DNA of 64,000 bases from Amnibacterium sp. CER49 (GCF_029846255.1 NZ_JARVWQ010000001.1:62001-126000), one strand, 5' to 3'. Numbered from the stretch's first letter, positions 33,520 to 42,125 are shown. The notes: generated by a model not told the origin, from the sequence alone. Made by a program: numbers and translations.

Positions 33520-33915
33520 GTGCCGTCGGAGAACGAGCGGACCACCCACCGGCGCCCCTCCGGGGCCCTCGAGGAGCAGGTCGGCGAGCTCCTGGCCGCG
33601 AGTGGGCGGGAGATGACCCCAGGCGAGGTCCGCACGCAGCTGAACAGCACCTCCCCCGCACCCCTGGCGTACTCCACTGTTGTGACGGTGCTGTCCCGGA
33701 TGCACGAGAAGGGCTTGCTGACCCGGCGGAAGAGCGGGAGGTCGTTCGCCTACTCACGAGCCATCGACCCTGCCGAGCTCGCCGCCCGCGAGCTGCGCCG
33801 CCGGCTTGACGGCCGACGCGACCGCGATGCCGTGCTGTCGCACTTCGTCGAGGACCTTGCGGTCAGCGACGGCGACCTTCTTCGCCGACTCCTCAAGCTG
33901 CCAGACGGACGCTGA
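33520..33915 (+). CDS. BlaI/MecI/CopY-family transcriptional repressor
   Basis: 131 residues from GTG at 33520, with GGAGGACAGGAG upstream. The winged-helix motif spans MTPGEVRTQLNSTSPAPLAYSTVVTVLSRMHEKGLLTRRKSGRSFAYS. The C-terminal helices dimerise. BlaI-type repressors usually pair with a BlaR/M56 sensor protease. None is recognisable downstream: 33916-34339 carries only low-complexity frames. Regulation here may therefore rely on another signal. Confidence 0.82.
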   Translation: MPSENERTTHRRPSGALEEQVGELLAASGREMTPGEVRTQLNSTSPAPLAYSTVVTVLSRMHEKGLLTRRKSGRSFAYSRAIDPAELAARELRRRLDGRRDRDAVLSHFVEDLAVSDGDLLRRLLKLPDGR

Positions 33916-34339
33916 TGCGATCCGCCGTCGACCTGCCGCTCGTGCCGCGCCCCTGATCGCCGCGAGCCGCGCGGGCGCTCAGCGAGCGGTTGAGGAGGTG
34001 CCCGCACCAGCTCCTCGCAGCAGCTCGCTTCCGCGGCCGCCGGCCGCGCCGCAGGTCATCCCGACCCTCCGCTCAGCCGGTCCAGCACCTCGTCGGATCG
34101 CCGCGGCGCCCGACCCCCCGCGCACCCCCTCGACGCCACTGCTGGACACAACCGGATCACTGCTGCTGGCCGCCGCTCTCACCGGCTTCGCGGCGGGGGC
34201 CTCAACGCGCGGCTCTCGATCCTCCACTGCGCCCTCAGGACGGCCCTCTCGGCCGGTCGCACTCGAACCCTGAGTGGTCACGCACGGTCGGAGACCTCAC
34301 CGCGGAACCACAGGCTTCACCGACCCGATCTCCATAGTC
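33916..34339. other. No gene recognised; site where an M56 sensor would be expected
   Basis: The frame after blaI stops after 13 codons. Other frames here are Arg/Pro/Ser-rich without membrane helices or a zinc-protease HExxH motif. A decayed sensor gene is possible but cannot be shown. Confidence 0.35.
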
Positions 34340-34356
34340 TCTACAAGGAATGTAGA
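34340..34356. promoter_or_regulatory. Candidate BlaI operator upstream of dedA
   Basis: TCTACA and TGTAGA are perfect 6-bp inverted arms around a 5-bp spacer, the layout of BlaI/MecI operators (TACA...TGTA). It lies 36 bp before the DedA start, so repression of that gene is expected. Confidence 0.6.
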
Positions 34357-34392
34357 TGACGGCTCGGCGCCGTATCCGAACGGGGGAAGCAC

Positions 34393-35016
34393 ATGGGATC
34401 TGTTGTCGACGCGATCCTCAACGTCAACGCGCTCCTCGCCTACACGCTCGTCGGACTGCTGGTGTTCGCGGAGGACGCGCTCTTCGTCGGCTTCGTCATC
34501 CCCGGCGAGACTGCCGCCGTGCTCGGCGGCGTCGTGGCCGAGAAGGGCCACGTCCAGCTGTGGCTGATGATCGTCATCGTGGTCCTGGCCGCGGTCATCG
34601 GCGACAGCGTCGGCTACGAGGTCGGGAAGCATTTCGGGACCAGGCTGCTGAAGGCGAAGTTCCTCCGCCGCCGCCGCCAGAAGCTCGACAAAGCCCTGGC
34701 GTTCCTCCAGCGCCGCGGCGGCAGCGCGGTGTTCCTCGGCCGCTTCACGGCGTTCTTCCGCGCCGTCATGCCCGCCTTGGCGGGCACCTCCGGGATGCCC
34801 TACCGCCGCTTCCTCGCCTACAACGCCGCCGGCGGGATCACCTGGGGCACCGGGTTCGTCCTCCTGGGCTTTCTCGCGGGCAACTCCTACGAGCTGGTCG
34901 CCAAGTCGGTCGGTCGCGACCTCGCCGTCGGCGTCATCGCGCTCGTCGTCATCGCCGTCATCGTCTGGCGCGTCCGCAAGCACCTGGCAGAGCGGCGCGC
35001 CGAGACCGAGGGCTGA
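34393..35016 (+). CDS. DedA-family membrane protein
   Basis: 207 residues with the DedA/SNARE-associated signatures: EDALFVGFVIPGETAAVLGG near residue 27, GDSVGYEVGKHFG near 73, and the FLGRFTAFFRAVMPALAGTSGMPYRRF block near 115-140. DedA proteins translocate undecaprenyl phosphate or phospholipids across the membrane and affect antibiotic tolerance. The ATG follows GGGGGAAG. The upstream operator puts it in the BlaI regulon. Confidence 0.88.
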   Translation: MGSVVDAILNVNALLAYTLVGLLVFAEDALFVGFVIPGETAAVLGGVVAEKGHVQLWLMIVIVVLAAVIGDSVGYEVGKHFGTRLLKAKFLRRRRQKLDKALAFLQRRGGSAVFLGRFTAFFRAVMPALAGTSGMPYRRFLAYNAAGGITWGTGFVLLGFLAGNSYELVAKSVGRDLAVGVIALVVIAVIVWRVRKHLAERRAETEG

Positions 35017-35757
35017 CGCCCGCGGCAGTCAGGCTGCTCGCGCTCATCCACAGGCCGCTCGTGGTCCAGCGCGTGAACCTCCCTACCGTGGCCGGGCGCC
35101 CGAGTCGCTCTCAACGAGGGCGCCCCCGGTGGTGCTGTCACAGAGTCTCATCGAGACCCTCGCCGTCGGTCCTCGCCGACTTCTGAAGGAGCCGCCGTCC
35201 TCCGATCCCCCTCGGAGCGCAGCGTCGCGTCCACGGCCTGCTGACGGTGCGGCTTCGCCTTCTTCGGGGCCCTTCAGATCGTCGCGAACCCCGAGGGCGC
35301 GTGCTGCTCTGTGCACATGCGGGTCGCTGCCGCAGCCCGAGGGTTCAACGGCGGAGTCCTCGGCTCCGTGCCCCCGCTGGAGGAGCCAGAAGCCGAGAAG
35401 GCCCGAAGCGATGACGACCGCCGTGAGTGGACCGGCGCACGGGGCGGCGGATCGGTGCTCACGAAGCCGAGAACGGTCATCGACCGACCACGAGCGCTCC
35501 ATCGGCAGAACTGCCGATTTCTCGTTGTCGACGCAGGTCCAACGCCACCGGAACTCGACCTCGTTGTTGCGGTCGTGACGGCTGATGCCCGAATCGATCT
35601 CCTGATCACCGCGATCTCCTGCGGTGCGGCACCCTGCCGGATCGCCCATCGCTGGGTGACCCGGCAGGAGCACTTCGCCCGGTGTCGCCGACGCCACCAG
35701 GGCGCGTCCGCTGGTCCGTCGCCCGGATCCTCAACCGCCTCGCTCTAGGTTGCGCAT
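35017..35757. other. 740-bp stretch without a convincing gene
   Basis: Overlapping frames occur on both strands. A minus-strand frame (35083-35697) has one hydrophobic run (LTAVVIASGLLGFWLLQ) and a plus-strand frame covers 35311-35748. Neither has a clear ribosome site or known domain. It may hold a decayed membrane protein. Confidence 0.35.
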
Positions 35758-37017
35758 ATGGCGAAGGAACCGAGCTCGATCGATGTGCGCCGCAAGGCGG
35801 GGTGGCTGCCGGAGCAGGAGGACCTGGAGTCCTGGCTGGACCGCCATCGCCAGCGCGTCGCAGACCTGGGTGAGCAGCTGACGCTGCATCCGGCGGTGGC
35901 ACGGCTCGAGGAGCTCGTCGAGCACGACCCGGTGCTGAAGATGTACGCCGAGCGGATGGTGGCGGAGGCGCCTCGGGGGAAGGAGTACGGCCAGCGCCCG
36001 GTGGAGAGCTGGCCGGAGCTGCTGCGCATGATGAGCGAGGTGCTGAACCGGGCGCCCGAGTTCGGGGAGTCGATCGCCGCGACGCCCCTCGCCGCCGTCC
36101 TGGACTGGCCGAGCGGCACGACGGCAGGTTTCGCGTTCTTCCGGGACGCCCGCGTGAACGCCGCGCTGAAGGACGTGCTCAACGCCTGGTGCGCGTTCCT
36201 CGACAGCCCCGACTCTCGCTACGTCCTGAACGACTCGCCGTCCGGATGGCTGTCCGACCAGGCCCGCGAGACGCTCGGGATGGACGACTTCGAGCACGAT
36301 CCCGAGCGGGAGCACTGGGGCTTCACGTCCTGGAACGACTTCTTCACCCGTCGCCTCAAGGAGGGCGCGAGGCCCGTCGCCTCCCCCAAGGACGACAAGG
36401 TCGTCGTCAGCGCCTGCGAGTCCACTCCCTACGGCATCACGATGAACGTGCAGCGACGCGACCGGTTCTGGATCAAGACCCAGCCGTACTCACTCGACGA
36501 CATGCTCGCCCACGACGAGTCGGTCGGGCAGTTCGTCGGCGGCACCGTCTACCAGGCCTACCTCAGCGCCAACAACTACCACCGCTGGCACAGCCCCGTC
36601 GCCGGCACGGTCGTGCGCGCCTTCGTGCAGCCCGGTACGTACTACTCCGAGGCCGACTCCGAGCTCGAGAACGCGACCGAACCGACCAACTCGCAGGCCT
36701 ACCTCGCCCACGTCGCCACCCGCGCCATCATCCTGATCCAGGCCGACGACCCCGTGCTCGGGCTCGTCGCCGTCGTCCAGATCGGCATGGTCGAGGTGTC
36801 CTCCTGCAGGATCGCGCGGCACGTCAAGCGCGGCTACCACCTCGACAAGGGCGAGGAGCTCGGTCACTTCCAGTTCGGCGGCTCCACCTACTGCCTCGTC
36901 TTCGAGCCGGGCGCGATCCGCGACTTCGCTCTCGACGCGACGCCGCAGCCGCATGACCCGCAGGCCCCGCTCAAGCGGGTGAACACGCATCTCGCCGTCG
37001 CCGCATCGAGGCGTTGA
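35758..37017 (+). CDS. Phosphatidylserine decarboxylase-like enzyme (PsiD type)
   Basis: 419 residues. The N-terminal 180 residues look like the PSDC helper domain seen in PsiD-type tryptophan decarboxylases and related proteins. The C-terminal catalytic domain has NNYHRWHSPVAGTV near residue 277 and the self-cleavage site FQFGGSTYCLVFE near 375, where Ser would become the pyruvoyl group. It is larger than housekeeping PSD, so the substrate may be a phospholipid or an amino acid. Confidence 0.8.
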   Translation: MAKEPSSIDVRRKAGWLPEQEDLESWLDRHRQRVADLGEQLTLHPAVARLEELVEHDPVLKMYAERMVAEAPRGKEYGQRPVESWPELLRMMSEVLNRAPEFGESIAATPLAAVLDWPSGTTAGFAFFRDARVNAALKDVLNAWCAFLDSPDSRYVLNDSPSGWLSDQARETLGMDDFEHDPEREHWGFTSWNDFFTRRLKEGARPVASPKDDKVVVSACESTPYGITMNVQRRDRFWIKTQPYSLDDMLAHDESVGQFVGGTVYQAYLSANNYHRWHSPVAGTVVRAFVQPGTYYSEADSELENATEPTNSQAYLAHVATRAIILIQADDPVLGLVAVVQIGMVEVSSCRIARHVKRGYHLDKGEELGHFQFGGSTYCLVFEPGAIRDFALDATPQPHDPQAPLKRVNTHLAVAASRR

Positions 37018-37058
37018 CGCCGGCGGTCACCGCGGTCCGAGGGCGAGCGGGCCGCCCG

Positions 37059-37093
37059 TGCCCGGCTCGCCGGTGACGCCGGCGAGCCGGGCA
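37059..37093. terminator. Bidirectional hairpin terminator
   Basis: A 15-bp perfect stem (37059-37073 with 37079-37093) and 5-nt loop TGACG lies between the convergent PSD-like and DUF305 genes. Confidence 0.65.
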
Positions 37094-37154
37094 GGACCGG
37101 CTTCCGCACGTCCGTCCGGCGCGGCTGACTCGCGGTGAGAGTGATCGCGCAGAA

Positions 37155-37186
37155 CCGGCGGCGCGCAGCTGGTGTCGCGCCGCCGG
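37155..37186. terminator. Second hairpin between convergent genes
   Basis: An 11-bp stem (37155-37165 with 37176-37186) and 10-nt loop lies 5 bp beyond the DUF305 stop. It probably ends the minus-strand metal operon. Confidence 0.55.
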
Positions 37187-37191
37187 CTCGG

Positions 37192-37815
37192 TCACAGGGA
37201 AGCGAGCAGCGATCTCATCAGGTCGATCTCGCTGGTCTGCGCGGTGACGATCCTCGCGGCGAGCGTCTTCGCGGCCGGGCTCGCGCCGGTCCTGCGCTCG
37301 GCGTCGGCCATGGTGATGGCGCCGCGGTGATGTTGCATCATCTGCCGCAGGAAGAGCGTCGAGGCGGCCTTCCCGTCGGCGTGCTCGAGCTCGGCCATGT
37401 CGTCGCCGGACATCATGCCGTCGCTCATGCCGCCCATCGTCATGGGCGTCGGCGCGACGGCCGGAGCGCCCCAGGACGTCAGGAACCGGTTCATCTCGGT
37501 GATCTCGGGCGACTGAGCCGCCTTGATCCTCTGCGCCAGCGCCCGCACCTTCGGATCGGCGTCCGGCTTGGCGAGCAGCATGTCGGCCATCTGAACCGCT
37601 TGTGCGTGGTGCGGGATCATCATGGTCGCGAACATGACGTCGGCGTCGTTGTGTGCGCCGTCGGTGCCTGTGCTGCTGGGGATCGAGCTCGTGCTCGTGC
37701 TCGGCATGTCCATGCCGCTCATGGAGCTGTGGTCGGGGGTGCTACCGGCGCAGCCGGCGAGGAGGAGCGTGCCGGCGATCGCGGGCAGCACGGCGAGGTG
37801 GATGCGCATGCGCAT
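37192..37815 (-). CDS. DUF305 lipoprotein
   Basis: 207 residues. The lipobox LLLAGC gives a membrane-anchored mature protein with a Met/Ser/His-rich start (DHSSMSGMDMPS). The DUF305 fold is four-helical with MMIPHHAQAVQMADM near residue 65 and MMQHHRGAITMADAE near 160, whose paired His residues suggest metal binding. It is the last gene of the CsoR-linked operon and may buffer copper outside the membrane. Confidence 0.82.
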   Translation of the reverse strand: MRMRIHLAVLPAIAGTLLLAGCAGSTPDHSSMSGMDMPSTSTSSIPSSTGTDGAHNDADVMFATMMIPHHAQAVQMADMLLAKPDADPKVRALAQRIKAAQSPEITEMNRFLTSWGAPAVAPTPMTMGGMSDGMMSGDDMAELEHADGKAASTLFLRQMMQHHRGAITMADAERRTGASPAAKTLAARIVTAQTSEIDLMRSLLASL

Positions 37816-37885
37816 GGGTGAAGTCCTGTCAGGTCGGTCGGTTCGGTGAGCAGCGTCGCCCGGGCGAGCCAGGCGGGAGCGTGCT

Positions 37886-38326
37886 TCAGGTCCGACTGAC
37901 GCAGAGAACGGTCAATGACGGTGCGCGGGTAGGGATCCGGAGGCGGGGTGGGCCGCGTGACGGACGGCTCTCGGCGCCCCGCGCGGCTGGGATGTGCCGG
38001 GGTCGCAGCAAGCCGACGAGAAGCAGGGCGATCAGCAGGCAGGCGATGCCGGCCATGACGCAGTCCAGCAGGCCCAGCATCGAGTGCGTGGCGGTCGCAG
38101 CGGCGATACCGATGCCCGAGACGTGGGCGCTCGCGACGTGGGCGGTGACGTCCTGACCCATCTCCGACACGGCGGTCGGGCCGCTCATCCTGCTGTGAGC
38201 GGGGATGCACATCGCGTGGGCCGCCGCGAGGGTGAGCACGACGGCGCTCAGGAGCAGCAGCGCGACCGCGACCGCACCGGGCGCTCGGCGCGAGCCCCCG
38301 TGCGTTCGGGACGGCGAGGAGGTCAT
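37886..38326 (-). CDS. DUF6153-like membrane protein
   Basis: 146 residues from ATG at 38326, which overlaps the previous stop (ATGA). One N-terminal helix (VAVALLLLSAVVLTLAAAHAM), a His/Met-containing loop and a second helix (IACLLIALLLVGLLRP) match the DUF6153 layout common beside COG0701 permeases. The function is unknown; the loop may bind metal outside the cell. Confidence 0.65.
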   Translation of the reverse strand: MTSSPSRTHGGSRRAPGAVAVALLLLSAVVLTLAAAHAMCIPAHSRMSGPTAVSEMGQDVTAHVASAHVSGIGIAAATATHSMLGLLDCVMAGIACLLIALLLVGLLRPRHIPAARGAESRPSRGPPRLRIPTRAPSLTVLCVSRT

Positions 38327-38499
38327 CGACCGCTGTCGTCGCGCTGAGCGTGCGCGAGGATGTGCTCCCTGCTGGGGATGTGGCGCCCGTGGGCTCCTCC
38401 GTGATCGCGCGCGTGCTGCTCGACGATGGCGACGAGCTGATCCTCGTCCTCCGCGCTGATCGGGGCACCGCAACGACGACAGGTCGTGGTCCAGGTCAT
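38323..38499 (-). CDS. 58-residue zinc-ribbon-like protein
   Basis: This gene is short enough to be missed by length filters. It reads MTWTTTCRRCGAPISAEDED, then LVAIVEQHARDHGGAHGRH, a CxxC knuckle followed by a His-rich helix like small DUF1059-type proteins. Its ATG shares a base with the permease stop (TGATG) and its stop overlaps the next ATG (ATGA), so it is co-translated on both sides. That strongly supports it as a real gene. It may carry metal in the cytoplasm. Confidence 0.8.
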   Translation of the reverse strand: MTWTTTCRRCGAPISAEDEDQLVAIVEQHARDHGGAHGRHIPSREHILAHAQRDDSGR

Positions 38500-39983
38500 C
38501 AGTGCGTCCCGTGGTCGTGGTGCTCGTGGTCGGGCCGGTGCGGCTCGGTCGTGGTCGACTGGCCGTGGTGCATCGAGTGCTCGGAGTCCGCGTCGCTCCC
38601 GGCTGGGTGCTCGTGGGCGTCGTGATCGTGGTCGTGGCCGACGTGGTCGTGGTCGTGGCCGACGTGGTCGTGGCCCGCGTGATGGTGCGCCGCGTGATCG
38701 TGACCGGCATGATCGTGGGTGCCGACGCCATGACCCGCGTGAGCATGTGCGTCGTGGCTGCCGTGGCCATGAGCGCCGTGGCCGTGGTCGTGGCCGCCGT
38801 GGTCGTGAGCGCCGTGGTCGTGAGCGCCGTGGTCGTGCTCCGCGTCCGGGGAGCCCCCCATCATGTGGAGCATCGGGCCCGAGCCGGACTTGTAGAACCA
38901 GAACACGAGCACTGCTGCGATCGCGAGGAACACGATGTTGAGCCAGGTCGTGTAGTTCCAGCTGATGGAGGACTCGAGCACGGCCGCGTTGCGGCTCTCA
39001 GGCACGAGCCCGAGTGGCGTGAACAGCAGCTCGATCGCGTAGCCGGCAGCGGCCATCGCGATGTAGAACGTCCCGGCGATCAGGAGGGCCGCTCTCGTCC
39101 CGTAGTACCGGCGGTAGATCAGCAGGATCGGGATGATGATCAGGTCGGCGAAGATGAAGCTCATCACGCCGCCGAAGGAGATGCCGCCGTTCCAGAGCAC
39201 GGCGGCCAGCGGCACGTTGCCGACGGAGCAGACGAAGCTGACCACCGCGACCAGCGGCCCGATCAGCGGCCCGAGGATGAACGCGAGCGCCGGGTCCTTC
39301 GCCAGGAACACCGTCTGCAGGAACTCCTTCGGCACCCACGCGGCGAACGCGCCGGCGATCAGCAGACCGATCACGATGTCGCGGAGCACCGCGGCCCAAT
39401 CCATCACGAAGTACTGACTGGTCGAGGTCAGGCCCGCTCGGGAGAACAGGCGCTTCGCGAACGGGGCGTCCATCTGCACCGACATGTCCATGCCGGCGTG
39501 GCCCTCCATCGAGCCGGCGACCCCCTTGTCCGCCTGCTCGCGCGCGGCCTCGACGATGCGCCGGCGCATCCACAGCCGGAACAGCAGGGCGACGAACACG
39601 ATCATGATCGGCCCGGCGATGAACTCCGCCAGCGTGAACTGCCACCCCATCGCGAGGGCGAGGATGATGCCGAGCTCCACCACGAGGTTCGTCGACGCGA
39701 TCTCGAACACCATCGCCGACGTGAAGCTCGCTCCCTTCCGGAACAGCGACCTCGCCAGCGCCACCGCCGCGTAGGAGCAGGACGACGACGCGATGCCGAG
39801 CCCGGTGGAGATGGCCAGCGCGCGAGGCGAGTCCCCTGCCATCAAGCGCGTGACGCGCTCCCGCCGAACCACGGCCTGGATGATCGCGGAGAGCGTGAAT
39901 CCGAGGATCAGGGGCCAGAGGATCTCCCAGGCCATGTTCCCGGCCATCGCCAGCGCATGTCCGATCCACTCGAAGATGTTCAC
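38499..39983 (-). CDS. COG0701 permease with His-rich C-terminal tail
   Basis: About 494 residues from GTG at 39983 (GGGAG upstream); a GTG at 40007 is also possible. Eight helices with STGLGIASSSCSYAAVALARSLFRKG near residue 65 and FVCSVGNVPLAAVLWNGG near 265 are signatures of the UPF0718/ArsP-like permease family. The last 120 residues alternate His with Asp, Gly and Ala. These tails chelate divalent metals. With the adjacent CsoR gene, copper or another soft metal is the likely substrate. Confidence 0.8.
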   Translation of the reverse strand: MNIFEWIGHALAMAGNMAWEILWPLILGFTLSAIIQAVVRRERVTRLMAGDSPRALAISTGLGIASSSCSYAAVALARSLFRKGASFTSAMVFEIASTNLVVELGIILALAMGWQFTLAEFIAGPIMIVFVALLFRLWMRRRIVEAAREQADKGVAGSMEGHAGMDMSVQMDAPFAKRLFSRAGLTSTSQYFVMDWAAVLRDIVIGLLIAGAFAAWVPKEFLQTVFLAKDPALAFILGPLIGPLVAVVSFVCSVGNVPLAAVLWNGGISFGGVMSFIFADLIIIPILLIYRRYYGTRAALLIAGTFYIAMAAAGYAIELLFTPLGLVPESRNAAVLESSISWNYTTWLNIVFLAIAAVLVFWFYKSGSGPMLHMMGGSPDAEHDHGAHDHGAHDHGGHDHGHGAHGHGSHDAHAHAGHGVGTHDHAGHDHAAHHHAGHDHVGHDHDHVGHDHDHDAHEHPAGSDADSEHSMHHGQSTTTEPHRPDHEHHDHGTH

Positions 39984-40023
39984 CGTCGTCTCCCACCCTG
40001 CGACCACCGCAGCCGCCGGCGAC

Positions 40024-40042
40024 TATACCCCCCTCCGGTATA
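40024..40042. promoter_or_regulatory. Candidate CsoR operator between divergent genes
   Basis: TATACC and GGTATA flank a 7-bp C/T-rich spacer, matching the GC-tract palindrome of CsoR/RcnR operators. The right arm also looks like a -10 box for csoR (TATACT), so one site could control both directions. Confidence 0.6.
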
Positions 40043-40096
40043 CTCGGTCCGGCGTGGTGCCAGCAGGATGGACCGCGGCGACGAAAGGCGGCTCGG

Positions 40097-40405
40097 ATGC
40101 CGGAGCTCGACGAGACGGCCCACGCGCACGGGTACATCTCCAACAAGGACGCCTACCTGAAGCGGCTGCGCCGCATCGAGGGCCAGGCGCGCGGCCTGCA
40201 GAAGATGGTCGATGACGAGCAGTACTGCATCGACATCCTCACCCAGGTGTCAGCGATGACCTCCGCCCTGCAGGCCGTCGCCCTCGGCCTCCTCGAGGAC
40301 CACCTCAGCCACTGCGTCCTCGAAGCCGCACAGAGCGGGGGCACGGTCGCCGAGGAACGCATCAGAGAGGCGACCGATGCGATCAGTCGCCTCGTGAGGT
40401 CCTGA
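40097..40405 (+). CDS. csoR: CsoR/RcnR-family metal-sensing repressor
   Basis: 102 residues, all-helical. The family core YLKRLRRIEGQARGLQKMV near residue 20, Cys in DEQYCIDILTQ and the His/Cys pair in DHLSHCV near 70 give the C-H-C metal-binding set typical of copper-sensing CsoR. Cu(I) binding releases the operator. It is divergent from the permease operon and shares the operator at 40024-40042. Confidence 0.9.
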   Translation: MPELDETAHAHGYISNKDAYLKRLRRIEGQARGLQKMVDDEQYCIDILTQVSAMTSALQAVALGLLEDHLSHCVLEAAQSGGTVAEERIREATDAISRLVRS

Positions 40406-40462
40406 CCCGGACCTCGCGGGCCGCTTCGGAGGTGGAACGCCCGCTGCAGACCGAAGTGGCAG

Positions 40463-40483
40463 AATCTTCGCATGAGTGAAGAT
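40463..40483. promoter_or_regulatory. Candidate ArsR/SmtB operator over the start codon
   Basis: ATCTTC (40464-40469) and GAAGAT (40478-40483) are inverted with an 8-bp spacer, and the ATG at 40472 lies between them. Such a site could autoregulate the ArsR-type gene. Confidence 0.35.
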
Positions 40484-40864
40484 ATGCAGCGCTGTGGGCG
40501 GTTCCCGGACAGCGAGTACGTGGAGCTGGCGGTCGAGGTGTTCTCCCTGCTCGCCGACGCCACTCGGGTTCGCATCGTGCTCGCGCTTCGGGACGCGGAG
40601 GAGCTGTCGGTGAACCACCTCGCGGACATCGTCGACCGGCCGCCGACGACCGTCTCGCAGCACCTGGCCAAGATGCGCATGGCGCGGATGGTGACGGCCC
40701 GGCACCACGGGCAGCGGGTCTTCTACCGCTTGGCCAACGAGCATGCGCACCAGCTGGTGACGGATGCGATCTTCCAGGCGGAGCACGCGCTCACGAACAG
40801 CCCCCGGCACCACCACGCGGCCGCGGCGCAGGCCGAGGACCTGAAGGTCGAGATCCAGCAGTGA
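40472..40864 (+). CDS. ArsR/SmtB-family metal-sensing repressor
   Basis: 130 residues. The winged helix spans VFSLLADATRVRIVLALRDAEELSVNHLADIV then PPTTVSQHLAKMRMARMV. The C-terminal helix NEHAHQLVTDAIFQAEHAL followed by RHHHAAA supplies the Asp/His ligands of NmtR/SmtB-type zinc, nickel or cobalt sensors. Its stop overlaps the GTG of the CDF exporter (GTGA), so sensor and pump are co-translated. Confidence 0.88.
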   Translation: MSEDMQRCGRFPDSEYVELAVEVFSLLADATRVRIVLALRDAEELSVNHLADIVDRPPTTVSQHLAKMRMARMVTARHHGQRVFYRLANEHAHQLVTDAIFQAEHALTNSPRHHHAAAAQAEDLKVEIQQ

Positions 40865-42090
40865 GCGGATCGCACCATTCGAGGGACGTGGGGCGCCGCG
40901 GCCACGGCCACGAGGACCCCCACGACCACGAGCACGAGCACGCCCACCCCCACGAGCACGGGCACGAGCACGCCCACGAGCACGAGCACGCCCACGCCCA
41001 CGCCCACGCCCACGCCCACGCCCACGCCCACGCCCACGCCCACGCCCACGCCCACGCCCACGCCCACGCCCACGCCCACGCCCACGAGCACGAGCACGCC
41101 CACGACCACGACCACGACCACCACGGCCACGGCCACGGCGAGCACGACCATCACCATCACGGCGGTGTGCTCGGGTTCCTGCACGAGCTGTTCGTACCGC
41201 ATACGCACGACGCCGCCGACGCCGTCGACGACGCGATGGAGGCCAGCCGCGAAGGCGTCCGCGCACTGAAGGTGAGCCTCTTCGTGCTGCTCGGCACGAC
41301 GATCCTGCAGTTCGCCCTGGTGCTCGTCACCGGCTCGGTGGCGCTGCTGGCGGACACGGTGCACAACTTCTCCGACGCCCTGACCGCCGTGCCGCTCTGG
41401 GTCGCCTTCGTGCTCGGCCGCCGCCCCGCTTCGCGCCGCTACACCTACGGCTACGGCCGCGCCGAGGACCTCGCCGGCCTGTTCATCGTCGTCGTCGTGC
41501 TGCTGTCGGCGGTGGTCGCCGCCTGGCAGTCGATCGACCGCCTGATCCACCCGCACGCGCCTGACAACCTCGGCTGGCTCGCCGTCGCCGGGGTCATCGG
41601 ATTCCTCGGCAACGAGTCCGTGGCGATCTACCGGATCCGCGTCGGCCGGCGCATCGGCTCCGCCGCGCTCGTCGCAGACGGCGTGCACGCCCGCACCGAC
41701 GGCTTCACCTCGCTCGCCGTGGTGGTCGGCGCGCTCGGCGTGTGGCTGGGCTTCCCGCTCGCCGATCCGATCATCGGCATCCTCATCGCGATCGCGATCT
41801 TCGTGCTGCTCATCGGCACGATCCGATCCATCGGCCGGCGCCTCCTCGACGGCATCGAGCCCGACCTGATCGCCAACGCAGAGCACGCGCTCGGGCACGT
41901 CGGCGGCGTGCGCGAGGTGCGGGAGCTGCGCCTGCGCTGGGTGGGCCACCGGCTCCAGGGCGAAGCCGTGGTGGTCGTCGGTCCCCTGAGCCTGCAGGAG
42001 GCGGAAGCGATCACCGCCGAGGCCGCCGAGGAGCTCCGCGAGCACCTCCACACCGTCGACCGGATGACCGTCACCGCGATCACCACATGA
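40861..42090 (+). CDS. Cation diffusion facilitator with long His-Ala tail
   Basis: 409 residues from GTG at 40861. The first 105 residues are His-rich, including 16 consecutive His-Ala pairs. Six helices follow, with metal-site motifs LLADTVHNFSDAL near residue 163 and LVADGVHARTDGF near 275 (His/Asp pairs). A C-terminal ferredoxin-like domain ends it. CDF proteins export Zn2+, Co2+ or Ni2+ by proton antiport. The tail is unusually long and repetitive. Confidence 0.9.
   Translation: MSGSHHSRDVGRRGHGHEDPHDHEHEHAHPHEHGHEHAHEHEHAHAHAHAHAHAHAHAHAHAHAHAHAHAHAHAHEHEHAHDHDHDHHGHGHGEHDHHHHGGVLGFLHELFVPHTHDAADAVDDAMEASREGVRALKVSLFVLLGTTILQFALVLVTGSVALLADTVHNFSDALTAVPLWVAFVLGRRPASRRYTYGYGRAEDLAGLFIVVVVLLSAVVAAWQSIDRLIHPHAPDNLGWLAVAGVIGFLGNESVAIYRIRVGRRIGSAALVADGVHARTDGFTSLAVVVGALGVWLGFPLADPIIGILIAIAIFVLLIGTIRSIGRRLLDGIEPDLIANAEHALGHVGGVREVRELRLRWVGHRLQGEAVVVVGPLSLQEAEAITAEAAEELREHLHTVDRMTVTAITT
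40987..41082 (+). repeat. CACGCC hexanucleotide repeat, 16 copies
   Basis: Sixteen perfect tandem copies of CACGCC encode (His-Ala)16 inside the CDF gene. Slippage would change tail length by two residues per unit without a frameshift. Confidence 0.95.
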
Positions 42091-42095
42091 TCGAG

Positions 42096-42125
42096 GGCCT
42101 CGCGTCCCCACGGGGACGCGAGGCC
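42096..42125 (+). terminator. Hairpin terminator after the CDF gene
   Basis: A perfect 14-bp stem (42096-42109 with 42112-42125) directly follows the CDF stop, with GTTCT after it. Confidence 0.7.

Noticed and set aside
33979-34281. Minus-strand frame downstream of blaI as a possible sensor
   Set aside because: No membrane helix and no HExxH motif; Gly/Ser/Arg-rich composition.
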